The translations under genes and the position numbers were made by a program. A stretch of DNA of 64,000 nt from Limonium bicolor (taxonomy: Eukaryota; Streptophyta; Magnoliopsida; Caryophyllales; Plumbaginaceae), in contig CM041776.1 of assembly GCA_023374045.1 (NCBI GenBank), positions 349,245,636-349,309,635 of the forward strand, written 5' to 3'. Of this stretch, positions 43,299 to 53,549 are shown piece after piece. How positions within the stretch are numbered: the stretch's first letter is position 1; the number at the start of each line of letters is the position of its first letter. The notes beneath the pieces were generated by a model. The model did no database searches. It was not told where the DNA came from and saw only the letters and a list, made by a program, of their open reading frames with translations.

Positions 43299-44763
43299 TG
43301 TGTAAAAATATTTAATTAGTGCAAAAAGTGGGCAAGTGCATCCAATCGTTGTAGTCCAACAAGTATCGTATGCACAAGAAAATTGGTTACTATCTCCTAA
43401 TTTCGGTATTTGTAAATAAAAGTGGTAAATGGGGTTTAGCCGGCGACAAGCTTAATTTCTTGATTCAAGTCAATAAGGAAAAGCAAACAAGTAAATTGAA
43501 ATATAGTTTTAATGGATTGGATGGAAATGCCCCGTAGGATGTTGTTATCACCCAAATTCTCCTAAACTTTCCATTAATCCTTTTCACTCCAGTTGACTAT
43601 TAAAACTAATATAATTTCCTTGGAAAGTCATGGACAAATCAAATCTTACCTAGCTAATTTCACCCCCTTAATTCGAGTTGGGTTCACATCACTAAATAAC
43701 GTTAATCATAAGTTCTCAATAAATGCAATAGGATCCACCAACTATTCTAGAAGACAAAAACTAGGGTTTCTCTCTCTCCCTCTCTCTCTTGGTCATAATT
43801 CATAACAAAAAACTACATATTGCTAGGAACCACCATAAATGCCATAGGAGATCAACCTAGAGCATTAAATAAGTTTTAGGTTTGAGAAAATAACTATATC
43901 AAATGAAGTTAGGTATTAAAAGCATGTTTAAGGATATAAGGTCAAACCCCAACCCAATATATAAAATGAGACTACTCAAGCATTGGAAAGTAAAAGAGGA
44001 TGAAAGAGTGAGAAATAGCCATTAATGAGGCAGAGAAGCATTAATGGAGGTGAGTTCGCCTCCTCCTTCTCATATTTTCCTTTCTTTTTCTTCTTTCCTC
44101 TGCTCCGTGTTGTGCCTGCGTGAGTGTATGAATTTTGTTTTCCAAAATTTACTTTTTAGTCTGCCCAATTCCGTGTTTTTAGTGTGTGGTCTGAGTCTGT
44201 GTCCGATCTATAAACCTGAACCACCATGCAAGGCGGTTTCCTAATTTGTCATTCTCTGGTCTTGGTTTGTGTACTCAGACACTTTCCCGGACCACACTTT
44301 GAAATAGGCAGAAACATCATTTAAGGGTTAGTTCGGGTTTGTGTATTCGAATAGAAACATGGACATATCTAGAAAGTTGCCAGAAACATTTGGTCTGGAT
44401 CTTTGCACTTGAAAAGATACCCGGACAAAGTTGTAAAAGAGGTAGTAGTTGCGCCCTATTGTTGGTCTGGGTCTGTTCACCCGTACAAGCTCCGAATGCA
44501 CCAGATAAGTCATTTTGTTCTTGTTTTGTCCCGTCTAGATCCTTAACTTCTTGCCGCATTCAAAGGCATCTTCACCCAACAACACTTTTAGCGTCCTTCA
44601 TTTCATGTTTTAGTGAGATTTTACCTTAATTATAACCAAAATGTATAAGTTCATCTATATTAACAAAATACTCTATAAAGTATAAAGTAGTGAAATGGGT
44701 CATAAACGAATTAAAATGAAGGTAAATGTAGACCCTATAATTACATAATTTCACCACTTATCA
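43299..44763 (-). repeat. Athila-like 3' LTR
   Basis: On the minus strand it starts TGATAAGTGGTGAAATT at 44,763 and ends ATTTTTACACA at 43,299. It matches 50,452-53,350 in order, apart from the nested solo LTR there. It contains a short CT-rich run near 43,770-43,790. ORFs here are not genes. Confidence 0.85.
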
Positions 44764-46190
44764 ACTCTCTCACACATATCTTTTTGTTTGTCCTCAAGCA
44801 AAATTAGGAATCCACAAGGATGAGAAATATTTAAAGCAAGCAAATGCTTAAATGAATTATTGGGTCATATTGAGCAAAAAGGGTGGAAAACTCAGGAGGT
44901 GTGCAAACCTACCTTTTTATGGTGATATGAGTGTGCTCAAGGCAAATTAAATATAGAATTTTAGGGCATGAACCAAAGTGCTTCAAAGTTTTAGAAGATT
45001 AGGTAACTTGGAGATCATTTACCATGCATGGACAACTTCTCTTCATAAAAGGGCATTGAGAAGAAGAAAAAAAAGAAAAAAATACATTTATGCATATTAT
45101 CCACTTTTGTACAAGAGGTGAGAAGAAAAAATTTAAGCATTTTGTCTTTGCATTCAAGAACACTCAACTCTCATATTTGTTGGTTACCAATGGTATCTTT
45201 CAAACCCCTTTTGAATTTTCGCAAAAGCACCATCTAGCAATCTCTAGATAAAAAAAGAAAAAACCCCTAAGCAATAAAACTCACCAAGATAAAGTCATAT
45301 GGTTTCACCACATATAAATGCTCCCCAAGAGATTTTTTTTGATGAAAAACCCAAGAATTCATAGGATAAATTGCTTCCCATAAATGTAACTCATAAGTTG
45401 AAGCAATAATTAAGCATGCAAAATTGAGTAGTGCACAAAAAGAAAAGGTCACTTCTCCCACATTTAAATAGGACAATTTCCTCATTATTCAACACAAACT
45501 CAGGGGGAAACAAACGGAAGATCTTTTCAAAGCTCGAAGCATAAAATAATAGAAAAGTAAGTATGAGTTGCATTGTGTGAAAGCAAAAAAGAGAAAAGAC
45601 AAGTACGCCCCTTATAGGGTATGAATTGTTGGCGGGGTTCCCCATACTAGCAAGTGTCTGGGGTCGTAGAAGCTCAGCCTTTGACATTGAGAGATGAAAG
45701 TCCATGTAGAATTTTTTCATAGATTCCTTTGAAATGCTCCATAATTCATCTCCTTTTCTTAGGATATACATGTTTTCAAAATCTACTCAAACACCACCAA
45801 TTGGAGTGTGAAATACAATTATGAAGAATGCTCAAAAAGTTAATTAGTTCAAAGGAGTTCAAAAGCTAATGAAGTCTGCTAAACTTATATGATTAAAACA
45901 CATGAAATGAAATCCGGGTTTCCTCTCGGAAAACTTTCCTTCTTTATGGTCTTTGGCTAGACCTTGCCTTCTTCGATGTCAACCACTTGGGGATGGGTGT
46001 GAGAAGAAAACCTAATGCACGAATTGAGTAAACTTTTGGGCTTCCATTTCTGTGAGAGTTTACCTTTTTCTTACTCACCTTGATTTTTATATTCGTTGGG
46101 GACTAATGGTGGTTTTGTTCTGATAGTCATTCCCTCATGTAAAGTGGAGAAGAGACATGAAGGATGATGTAGTTGGTTGTTGTGCCTCTT
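44764..46190 (-). other. Athila-like 3' non-coding internal region
   Basis: This lies between the protease remnant and the 3' LTR. The minus strand near 45,480-45,430 reads ATTGTCCTATTTAAATGTGGGAGAAG, with a purine-rich end like the stretch that follows pol in Athila/Tat elements. The 126-codon frame at 45,391-45,771 has no recognisable motif. Pol sequence expected between protease and this stretch is absent. Confidence 0.55.
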
Positions 46191-46196
46191 TCTTGG

Positions 46197-46560
46197 TTAG
46201 CTTGACAGTTGTAAACTTGCTGTTTGGAGACCTTCGGCGGTAAAGACCAATTTCTTATCATGAGCTTGAAAAGTGATGGTCCTTTGAGCTACCATAATGT
46301 TTGCATTAGTTGTGGCTAGGACAGGTCGGCCGAGAACAAGAGGTGTAGTGGAGTCTTCCTCAATGTCTAGAATGACAAAGTCACATGGGGAGTACAAGTG
46401 CTCTACTTTGTATGTCCTCCACCACTCCGCTTGGATAAACAATAGGCCTATCCATAAGTTGAAGAGTTACCCTGGTCTTTTTCAACTCACTGATTTCTAG
46501 CTTCTTGAAGATAGTGAGAGGTATCAAGTTGACGGAAGCACCTAGATCACATAAGGATCA
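46197..46560 (-). pseudogene. Athila-like aspartic protease fragment
   Basis: On the minus strand, CDLGASVNLIPLTIFKKLEI gives the catalytic Asp motif (DLGAS, about 46,534-46,548). VTLQLMDRPIVYPSGVVEDI follows. After a frameshift near 46,410 comes CDFVILDIEED, then PLVLGRPVLATTNANI, the second protease half with its ILGRPFL-type flap motif. This retropepsin would process the Gag-Pol polyprotein. The shift disables it. Confidence 0.8.
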
Positions 46561-46564
46561 TTCA

Positions 46565-47922
46565 AAGGAGGTGCTTCTAATCATGCATGGGTAGGTGAAG
46601 CTACCCGGATCTTTGCATTTTGAGGGCAATCTTTGTTGAAGAATGGCTGAGCAAGCCTTGTTGAGTTGGATGGTCCCAGCTTCAGCCAACTTGGCTTTGT
46701 TGGAGATAATTGCTTAAAAACTTTGCATAGTTGGGCATAGTGGCAATAAGATCCATAAACAGGATATTGACACTTTATTGTCTAAATAATGCAAGGAACT
46801 TCCCATACTTTGGATCGAGTCTCTGCTTTCAAACATGATTTGGGAAAGGTAAAGGTGGTTCATATGGAGAGGGTTTTTATAGGTGGGTTGATGGGGGATT
46901 TTTGAAGGGCATCCTCTGTTGGCGCCTCAACCCTGTCTTCATCCTCCTCCTTGGGTTCATTTGACTCATGCTTAATTTGAATTTCCTTTGCCTGTTTACC
47001 GCTTTTTAACATAATTGCCTTGACTCCCTAATTTGCATCCTCTAACTTGGCCCTTTTGTTCACAAGTAGCAAAGATTCTATCAAGGTGTATCCTCTCATA
47101 TTGGATCTGGTTCTCATAAATTTGGAAGAATCTTCAAGTTGAACTATGTTACTTTTGGAATGCTTCAATTGACATTGCCTAAGCTTGATGAAGAGGGTGG
47201 TATTCGGAAGTCTCAACCACATTAACCTCTTCTTCCTCTTCTTCATAACTTTCTTTCACAAAGATAGCTTTGAGGTGCTCCTTTGTGTTTGGTTTTGGTT
47301 GACTTGGGAGAGTACCAACTGGTCTTTGAGAATGTTGTTGGGAGATTTGTCTAAGTTATGTTTTGACATTTTTGTTGAATGCCACATGGTTGGCATTGAA
47401 GGCTTTTGGCTCTGAAATTTTTTTCCTTGATGGTGACAATGAAGTCCGACATTAAATTCTCTAACCTTTCAATTCCATCAAAAGGATAGGGTTGAGGTTG
47501 TTGGAAACGTTTTGATCATTGTTCTTCCATGATAATTTTGAATGATTTCTCCATGGGTAGCTGTTGTTGTAGGAATTTTCAGGGTAGTTTCCAACGTAGT
47601 TGACTTGATTTTGCTCACCAATGTAACCCTTCCCTTGAAAATCATGGGTTTCATGAGCACCACCACATATGTTGCATCCCTCCGTAGATGTCTCATGAGA
47701 ACAAGAAACCACTGCTTTTGCATTTGGGTAGTGGCTATCTTCTTCTCCATCTTCATAAGAGTAGATATTTGGGCTAAGAGATGATATGTAAGCTCAATAA
47801 GAAGAAGACCAGATGTCCTAGGATTTTTTTCGCTTGCTTCTTGACCATTGTCTTGTGTTGGTTGTCATTATCTCAAGGAGTTTCATTCCTTCTTGAGGAG
47901 TGATGGGTAAAAATCTAACAAC
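46565..47922 (-). pseudogene. Athila-like gag C-terminal half with zinc knuckle
   Basis: Read downward in coordinates: PITPQEGMKLLEIMTTNTRQW (about 47,850-47,912), then CNICGGAHETHDFQ (about 47,630-47,680, a CX2C...H knuckle). NQVNYVGNYPENSY and YPWRNHSKLSWKNN follow. Further down are KYGKFLALF and ATMPNYAKFLKQL (about 46,700-46,820), which in Athila Gag precede the protease. Several frame changes separate the pieces. The region is nucleocapsid and linker of a retrotransposon Gag. Confidence 0.8.
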
Positions 47923-49576
47923 TGTGTACCGGTCGATTATAGGACAAAGTCAGGGAAAACCTCTGAAATTATGGACCTTGGACATATAATAGTTCCAAAT
48001 AGAATCTCTTTAGAAAGAAGTTATTTTTTCTCATAGTAGTCTGCTCCAGTCTCCTTACGAAACTTTCGGTATCGGGTTAGCCACACACTTCGCATGTTTC
48101 TAGCAATTCACATGGCATCATTAAATGATTCAAGTCTTGGATAAGAATCTAGCAAATAAAAAAATTCAGTAAAAAATAAAGGTAAACGCTGCAAAACAAA
48201 GATTATGTATTCTTAATTAATTAATGAAGAAATCTCAGTTCACTATTTCTTCATAGTTCTCGAATCCTCTTTCCTATATGTTTTCCAGATTCTAGAATAT
48301 AGCCCCATATCTATTTAATCCATGTCTGGTCTCTTGCTTAGTGGAATATAATTAGCAATTACTAAATCATAACTTTCGTTACAAATTTCCTAAGTAGTAA
48401 CAACAATAAGAGTGACACTAGTTTAATAATCGGCTAGTATTTTGACGAAATTACCATATTTAGACTAACTGGTACTGTTTATGAAGTCTATTGAATGTCG
48501 TAGTTGTCTTTTAAAAGAAAACAAACTAATTAAATATAGTCATTCACCAAATTACCAAAGATTAATACTTTAAACAAGGAAAAGTACTTCACTCTATTAA
48601 ATTAGATAAATCACAAAAGAAAGTGGAATTCTTGAACTATGGATACATAGCAAACTGAAATGCAAACTAACAACTCAGCCATAGACATAATGATAATGTT
48701 AATTTCTTTTAAGAAGAGTATTAGAAAGAAAGAACAAAGGAAAACCTCTGATTAAAAACTCCATCGAAAAGTGTCAATCTTTAGTCCTCAATTTGCTCTT
48801 TTTTTCCTCCATGAATATGTCGAAAAATCCAAACTCTTCAAACTATCTCTTTATCTCTTTTTCTGTTTATGTTGATTGACGTCTAATGATCGTCTATGTG
48901 TGTTGTGTATCCCCTATATTTGATAATCATAATAAAAATCAGATCTTTAATCTAATAGGCTTAACCGCCTCTCTTCTATGTATCTTCTCTGGGTCTTTGT
49001 CCTGGAATAAACCTCAGACCACACAACGTGTCACACTTGGTTCGCTTAAAAGCTCGGGTCTGGAAATATGTCATGGAGTTGTTCTTGGACCATGCATTGA
49101 AATCCCTAAACAGACCTTGAAATATAGGGTTCGAGATTGTTCCTAGAATAAATCCCGGACCAGCTATCTAAACAGGCAGTAAGTCTTCCAAACATTTGGT
49201 TTGGGAAAACATACATGGACAAGTTCCAGAACCAGCCTCCAAATTTGGCAATAGCTTATGGCCCGGGGATGGACATTCGGACAGTTACTCGGACCGGCAC
49301 ATAAATTGATCATCTATTGCTTAAAATAATCATTTGACTCCCGGTTTGACCTCCAATGCTTGATTCAACTTTTCAAGATTTCCTTAAAGCATCCAAAAAT
49401 CCTTAGATTGATATAAGAGTGATCTTATGAGCGTTTTAATCTGAAAAATCATAAAACCAATCATAGGAGACAACAATGACAATAAAGCTTAAACAAACCT
49501 ATAAGAAGGGTAAGGCCAAATTGTAGATAATTAAGCGTGAATTAGCACAATAAGCTTAAGAAAATTTCACTAATCA
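47923..49576 (-). mobile_element. Probable nested LTR (solo) inside the Athila gag
   Basis: The Athila gag frame stops at FVTKSP (about 49,578) and resumes at PITPQEGMKLL (about 47,912), so about 1.65 kb of foreign DNA interrupts it. On the minus strand the inserted piece starts TGATTAGTGAAATTTTC (49,576) and ends near GGTACACA (47,923), similar in design to the Athila LTR ends. Phrases such as GGACCA, TCCCGGAC and TTTGGTTTGGG resemble the flanking Athila LTRs. No matching target duplication was found, so the boundaries are approximate. Confidence 0.5.
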
Positions 49577-50300
49577 TGGAGACTTTGTCACGAAGCTGCC
49601 TTTAGCAGAGGAATTTTTAAGGAGCTTATTTCCATCATCCAAAACATTGAAGAATATAAGCACAAGGATTGATCATCCAAACCAGGTGAGCGCTTCATCA
49701 ACATTTTCTTGAACCTATCCAAGCATCATACAATGTTTCTACCAGTTCTTGTTTGAAGGCTTGTTCTATTGGTTGGGTAGTACTTAGAAAGGAACTTATT
49801 AGCCATTTGAGTCCAAGTTTGGACTGAATCTCGAAAGAAGACTTCGATAGCACCCTACTGCTGCATCATGTAAAGAGTGCGGAAATAGTTATGAACAGAT
49901 TCTTGCATTCAAGGCTCTGGTTTTTCCAAAGGAATTGTAGAACTCGATGAAGAGGCTTAGGTGGTTGGGTGTATCACCTGGATTCATTCCACTAAACTTC
50001 CCAAATCTTGAATTGCTGTAATGACATGGGTCTTGAAAACCCATTGTCCAACTTTCTAGTGGTTTCCCCTGAAGAACTATAGATGACGCTCTCCTTTCGA
50101 TACATGGTTGGCAATAGTTTGGAAGGGTTTATGTTGAGCTTGTAGTTGTTCTGGATCTTGGTGTAAATCATCTATAACTTCAATGTCCGCCAATCTTAGA
50201 TCCATTAAATTCCTTTTAGCCCTTAGCAATCAATGCTCAAGCTCAAGCTCAAGTTTCAGACTGACCAGTGGAGAACCTCTAACTCGAGTGCTTGACATGC
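49577..50300 (-). pseudogene. Athila-like gag N-terminal half
   Basis: Minus-strand fragments read FGMNPGDTPNHLSLFIEFYN, then ICSxLFPHSLHDAAVGCYR, QENVDEALTWFG and FFNVLDDGNKLLKNSSAKGS. They align in order with the Athila capsid region (H..NFLELC, LRLFPFSL.DKA..WL, ETLYEAWERF, FYNGL). Multiple stops and frameshifts are present. A short CTCAAGCTCAAGCTCAAG run near 50,235 may be a small repeat expansion near the start of gag. Confidence 0.7.
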
Positions 50301-50907
50301 ATAGAAGGAACATGAAGTACCTGAAAGTATGAATTAACCAAAATGTACTAAACTATTAGAAATAAGAAATATTAACAAAAAAAAACACTAAAACAACCAA
50401 ACTATAGAGATGATAAAAATTTCAAATTTCCTAAAAACGGCAAAAACTTGGTGTGCAAAAATATATAATTAGTGTGAACCATGGGCAAATGCACCCAATT
50501 GATGTAGTACAACAATTTTCGTATCCACAAGAAAATTGGATACTATCACCCTAGTTTTGGTACTTGGTAAATAGGGCTTAGCCAACTGTAGGCTTAATTT
50601 CTTTGTTCAACTCAATAAGGAAAGGCAAACAAGGAAATTGAAATCTAGTTTTAATGGATTGGATGGAAATGCACATTAGGGTGGTTGTTATTACCCAAAT
50701 TCACCTAAACATGCCATTAATCCCACTTCACTCTAGTTGTTAGAACTAGTATAATGACTTTCCAAGTCATGGAAAAATCAAATCTTACCTAGCTAATTGC
50801 ATCCCCTAAATTCGACTCGGGTTCAAGTCACTAATGAGCATTAATAACAAGTTCTCAATAATATCAATAGGATTTACCAACTAATCTTGAAGGCAAAAGA
50901 TGGGGTT

Positions 50908-50937
50908 TCTCTCTCTCTCTCTCTCTCTCTCTCCTCG

Positions 50938-50972
<35 letters not shown>

Positions 50973-50995
50973 CTCCTCCTCTTCTCTCTCTCTCC
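50908..50995. repeat. CT microsatellite, about 85 bp
   Basis: A nearly pure CT run broken only by CCTCG, TCGCT and TCCTCCTCTT interruptions. The homologous place in the left LTR (about 43,770-43,790) has only about 20 bases of CT-rich sequence, so it expanded after the element inserted. Confidence 0.95.
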
Positions 50996-51349
50996 TGGTC
51001 ATAATTCTGAACTCAAAACCATAAATTTCTAGGAATGACAATAAATGCCATAGGAGATCAATGTAAGCACTAAATAAGGTTTAGAGAGAAAACAACTTTA
51101 TTAAATGAAGTTAGGTATTACAAGCATGTTTGAAGATTTAGGGTTAAACCCCTCATTCAAAGATATAAAATGGGACTACTCAAGCATTGGAAAGTAAAAT
51201 AAGATGAAAGAAAGAAATTGCCATTAATGAAGTAGGGAAGCTTTAATGGAGGCGAGTTCTCCTCCTTCTCCTTCTCATTCTTTCTACTCTTTCCCTTATT
51301 TTTCTTTTTCCACTATTATGTGTTGTGTCCGTGTGAGTGAATGAATTTT

Positions 51350-52754
51350 TGATAAGTGTGAAATTGATATGGTTTTATAGGTGCTTAATTCTTATTTTGT
51401 ATAACTTTTTATGCGTTTTTTCACACTTATCCTATGATTTTCATTATTTTTACTTTGAGCAATAACTGATGCTAAATCGTATGTCAAAAGTAGGAAATGA
51501 CTATGGGAATGCATAGATCTTCTCACGAGCTTTCCAACGCTGTAAACGGGGAACAAATCAGAGCTTAAACGAAGAATCTATAATCTATCGAAGTTGTGTC
51601 CGGTACAACGTTTATTATATATTTTTATGATACTGCCGCAAGCACAAAAAAAAGGGACAAGCAAAAAAGGAGAGAGGCGCACAGGTAACTCCAGAGTCTT
51701 CCAATAGCTATTGATGGATGAAGTTAAATGAATAAAGAAGTGGAAGGTCTTTATTTATTTCACAAAACTAAAGAACTAAAAGAAACCACCAATGGACCGA
51801 CGAAAAGTCTTGAATTTGACTATAAATAAGGAAGACTTTGGAAGATAAAGGATCGATCAAACAATCACCATTTTGCACACAATGTCTCTTTTATTCTCTC
51901 TGCGCCGTGACCATTTTAACACACCGAAGAAGAGGATTTCTGCTCTAAATTCATTCATCTACACATAGATGAATTCTAATCTCTTTTCTCGTGTTTGTTC
52001 ATTAATTATGTTAGGCTAAAGGATTAAATCTTGGGTGATGGGGGATTAGTAGTTAAACTGATATTATGATTATGTTACTAGTTGATTGGGATATTTATTT
52101 GGATTGTTCAGGTTATTGTTTTTATTTACGCTTTTAATAAAAGCTGTAGATTTTTATTATTAGTTTTGCGAATTTCTGTCAGGATCTGACTGGTGAATGA
52201 TAGAAAGGTCATTGCAATCTGTTAATCTGTGGAAAAATTGTTTAGATTAATTAATTGAACCTTCAGATGCAGGGAACAATTCTCGCGTTTAATCCTTTTA
52301 TTTGTATGGCATTAGTTCGTGATTCGGCCCAATGTGTTATGGATATAAGAGCTCAATTTGACTTTGATTTAGTCTTAAAGAGATAAAAAAGAATTAGCCA
52401 ATTCAAGTGTCGATTAATCGGTGATTAATTATATAATCTGGCTAGCAAAGAATTCCCCTGAACCCAAGGTTCCGCTTCATTCATCTTTCTACACACTTTT
52501 ATTTAGTTTCCTCCTCCTCGCTTGCTACTTTCAGTTTAAAAACCAAAACAAACAACAACCCTCTAATTCTATTTCTATTTTCTAGGATTAGATTTAATTA
52601 CTAAGTCCCCATGGATTCGACCCCGGTAGCTTCTAGTTCACTATACCCATTGACTGGGATTTATTTTTGCAACTCATGGGTATTTTTAGATTTATAGATT
52701 TTCTAGGATAATTTTCTTAGTTATTTCTATTTGTCTCCCATTTGACAGTTTGCA
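51350..52754 (+). mobile_element. 1.4-kb solo LTR of an Athila/Tat-type gypsy element
   Basis: It starts TGATAAGTGTGAAATTG and ends CAGTTTGCA. The 5-base duplication ATTTT flanks it (51,345-51,349 and 52,755-52,759). It interrupts the Athila 5' LTR at a site that is continuous in the left LTR (GAATTTTG at about 44,130-44,137), an independent confirmation of both ends. A TATA-like CTATAAATAAGG lies near 51,821. Near the 3' end, GGATTCGACCCCGG is typical of U5 regions in Athila/Tat LTRs, so the orientation is plus. Confidence 0.9.
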
Positions 52755-53350
52755 ATTTTGTTTTCCAAAATTTTCTTTTTAGTTAAGCCGATTCTGTGTT
52801 GTTGGTGTGTGGTCCAAGTCTGTGGTCTGGATCTATTGATCTGGACCACAGTGCGTGGCGCATTCCTGATTGTCATTCTCTAGGCCAGGTTTATCTACCC
52901 GTGCACATTCCCGGACTACACTCTGAAATAGGTAAAAACATCGTCTAGAGGTTGGTCCTGGGCAAAAACATTTTTTCTAGGTCTACGTACCCGGACAAAT
53001 ACCCTGACCAAGTCGTAAAAGAAGTAGTAGCTGCGTCCTAATGCTAGTCCGGGTCTGTTCATTCATCGGAAATAGACCCGGACAAGCTCCACAATGCACC
53101 AGATAGGTCATTTTGCTCTGGTCTTGAACTTTAACTTCTTGACACACATTCCAAGACCTCATTCACGCACCCAAACAACTCTTTTTGCATTTTTCATTCA
53201 TGTCTAATGATCATTTACCTAAAGTATAACCAAAATGTATAAGTTCACCTGTATTGACAAAATACTATATAAATTGGTGGAATAGTTCATGAACCAATGA
53301 AAATGAAGGTGAAAGTAGACCCTATAATTACATAATTTCACCACTTATCA

Positions 53351-53549
53351 TATGGTGGTAGTAAAGTTAGACGTTGAAAAAGAGAAGGATTGACTCGGTT
53401 GGGAGTTTAGTGAGGATATACTTGTTTTGCCTAAGGTTTTAAAGGATTTGAATGCTCCCAGTAGCAGCACTTCTACAAAAAAAGGTCATATGGAATGAAG
53501 GAGTCTCAAAGGGTTTTAAGCAAAGTAAAGGGATAATGCAAGGTGATCC
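53351..53549 (+). pseudogene. LINE reverse transcriptase fragment 2
   Basis: The translation VVVKLDVEKEKD, then LGWEFSED, later KGHME and SKGFKQSKGIMQGDP, matches the LINE RT motifs K.DLEKAYDRL.W.F, IKWNG and RGIRQGDP. It continues fragment 1 and is cut at GDP by the solo LTR at 53,550. Stops and a small deletion are present. Confidence 0.85.
53545..53549. other. Target-site duplication GATCC, left copy
   Basis: GATCC directly precedes the TGAAATACCCC start of the solo LTR and recurs at 58,407-58,411 after its CA end. Confidence 0.95.

Larger units (their letters stand above)
43295..53350 (-). mobile_element. Athila-like Ty3/gypsy element with internal deletion
   Basis: Two LTRs (43,299-44,763 and 50,452-53,350) flank an internal region that carries minus-strand gag and protease remnants. 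The right LTR is longer only because it hosts a 1.4-kb solo LTR; without that the two are about 1,465 and 1,490 bases. On the minus strand the LTR starts TGATAAGTGGTGAAATTATG and ends near TTTTTGCACA. The gag zinc knuckle CNICGGAHETHD and the DLGAS protease motif are typical of the Athila lineage. Reverse transcriptase, RNase H and integrase are missing. The LTRs differ at many positions, so the insertion is old. Only a 4-base flank (TATG) is shared, so the duplication is eroded or the ends are slightly misplaced. Confidence 0.85.
50452..53350 (-). repeat. Athila-like 5' LTR carrying a nested solo LTR
   Basis: On the minus strand it starts TGATAAGTGGTGAAATT at 53,350 and ends TTTTTGCACA at 50,452. 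It matches the left LTR over its full length except for the insertion at 51,350-52,754 and an expanded CT repeat (50,908-50,995). The sequence just inside (minus strand CCAAGTTTTTGCCG) may be a decayed primer-binding region. Confidence 0.8.

Noticed and set aside
45391..45771. 126-codon minus-strand ORF as an Athila env-like gene
   Set aside because: No signal peptide plus transmembrane arrangement or known motif; it contains the purine-rich stretch that normally follows pol, so it is non-coding.
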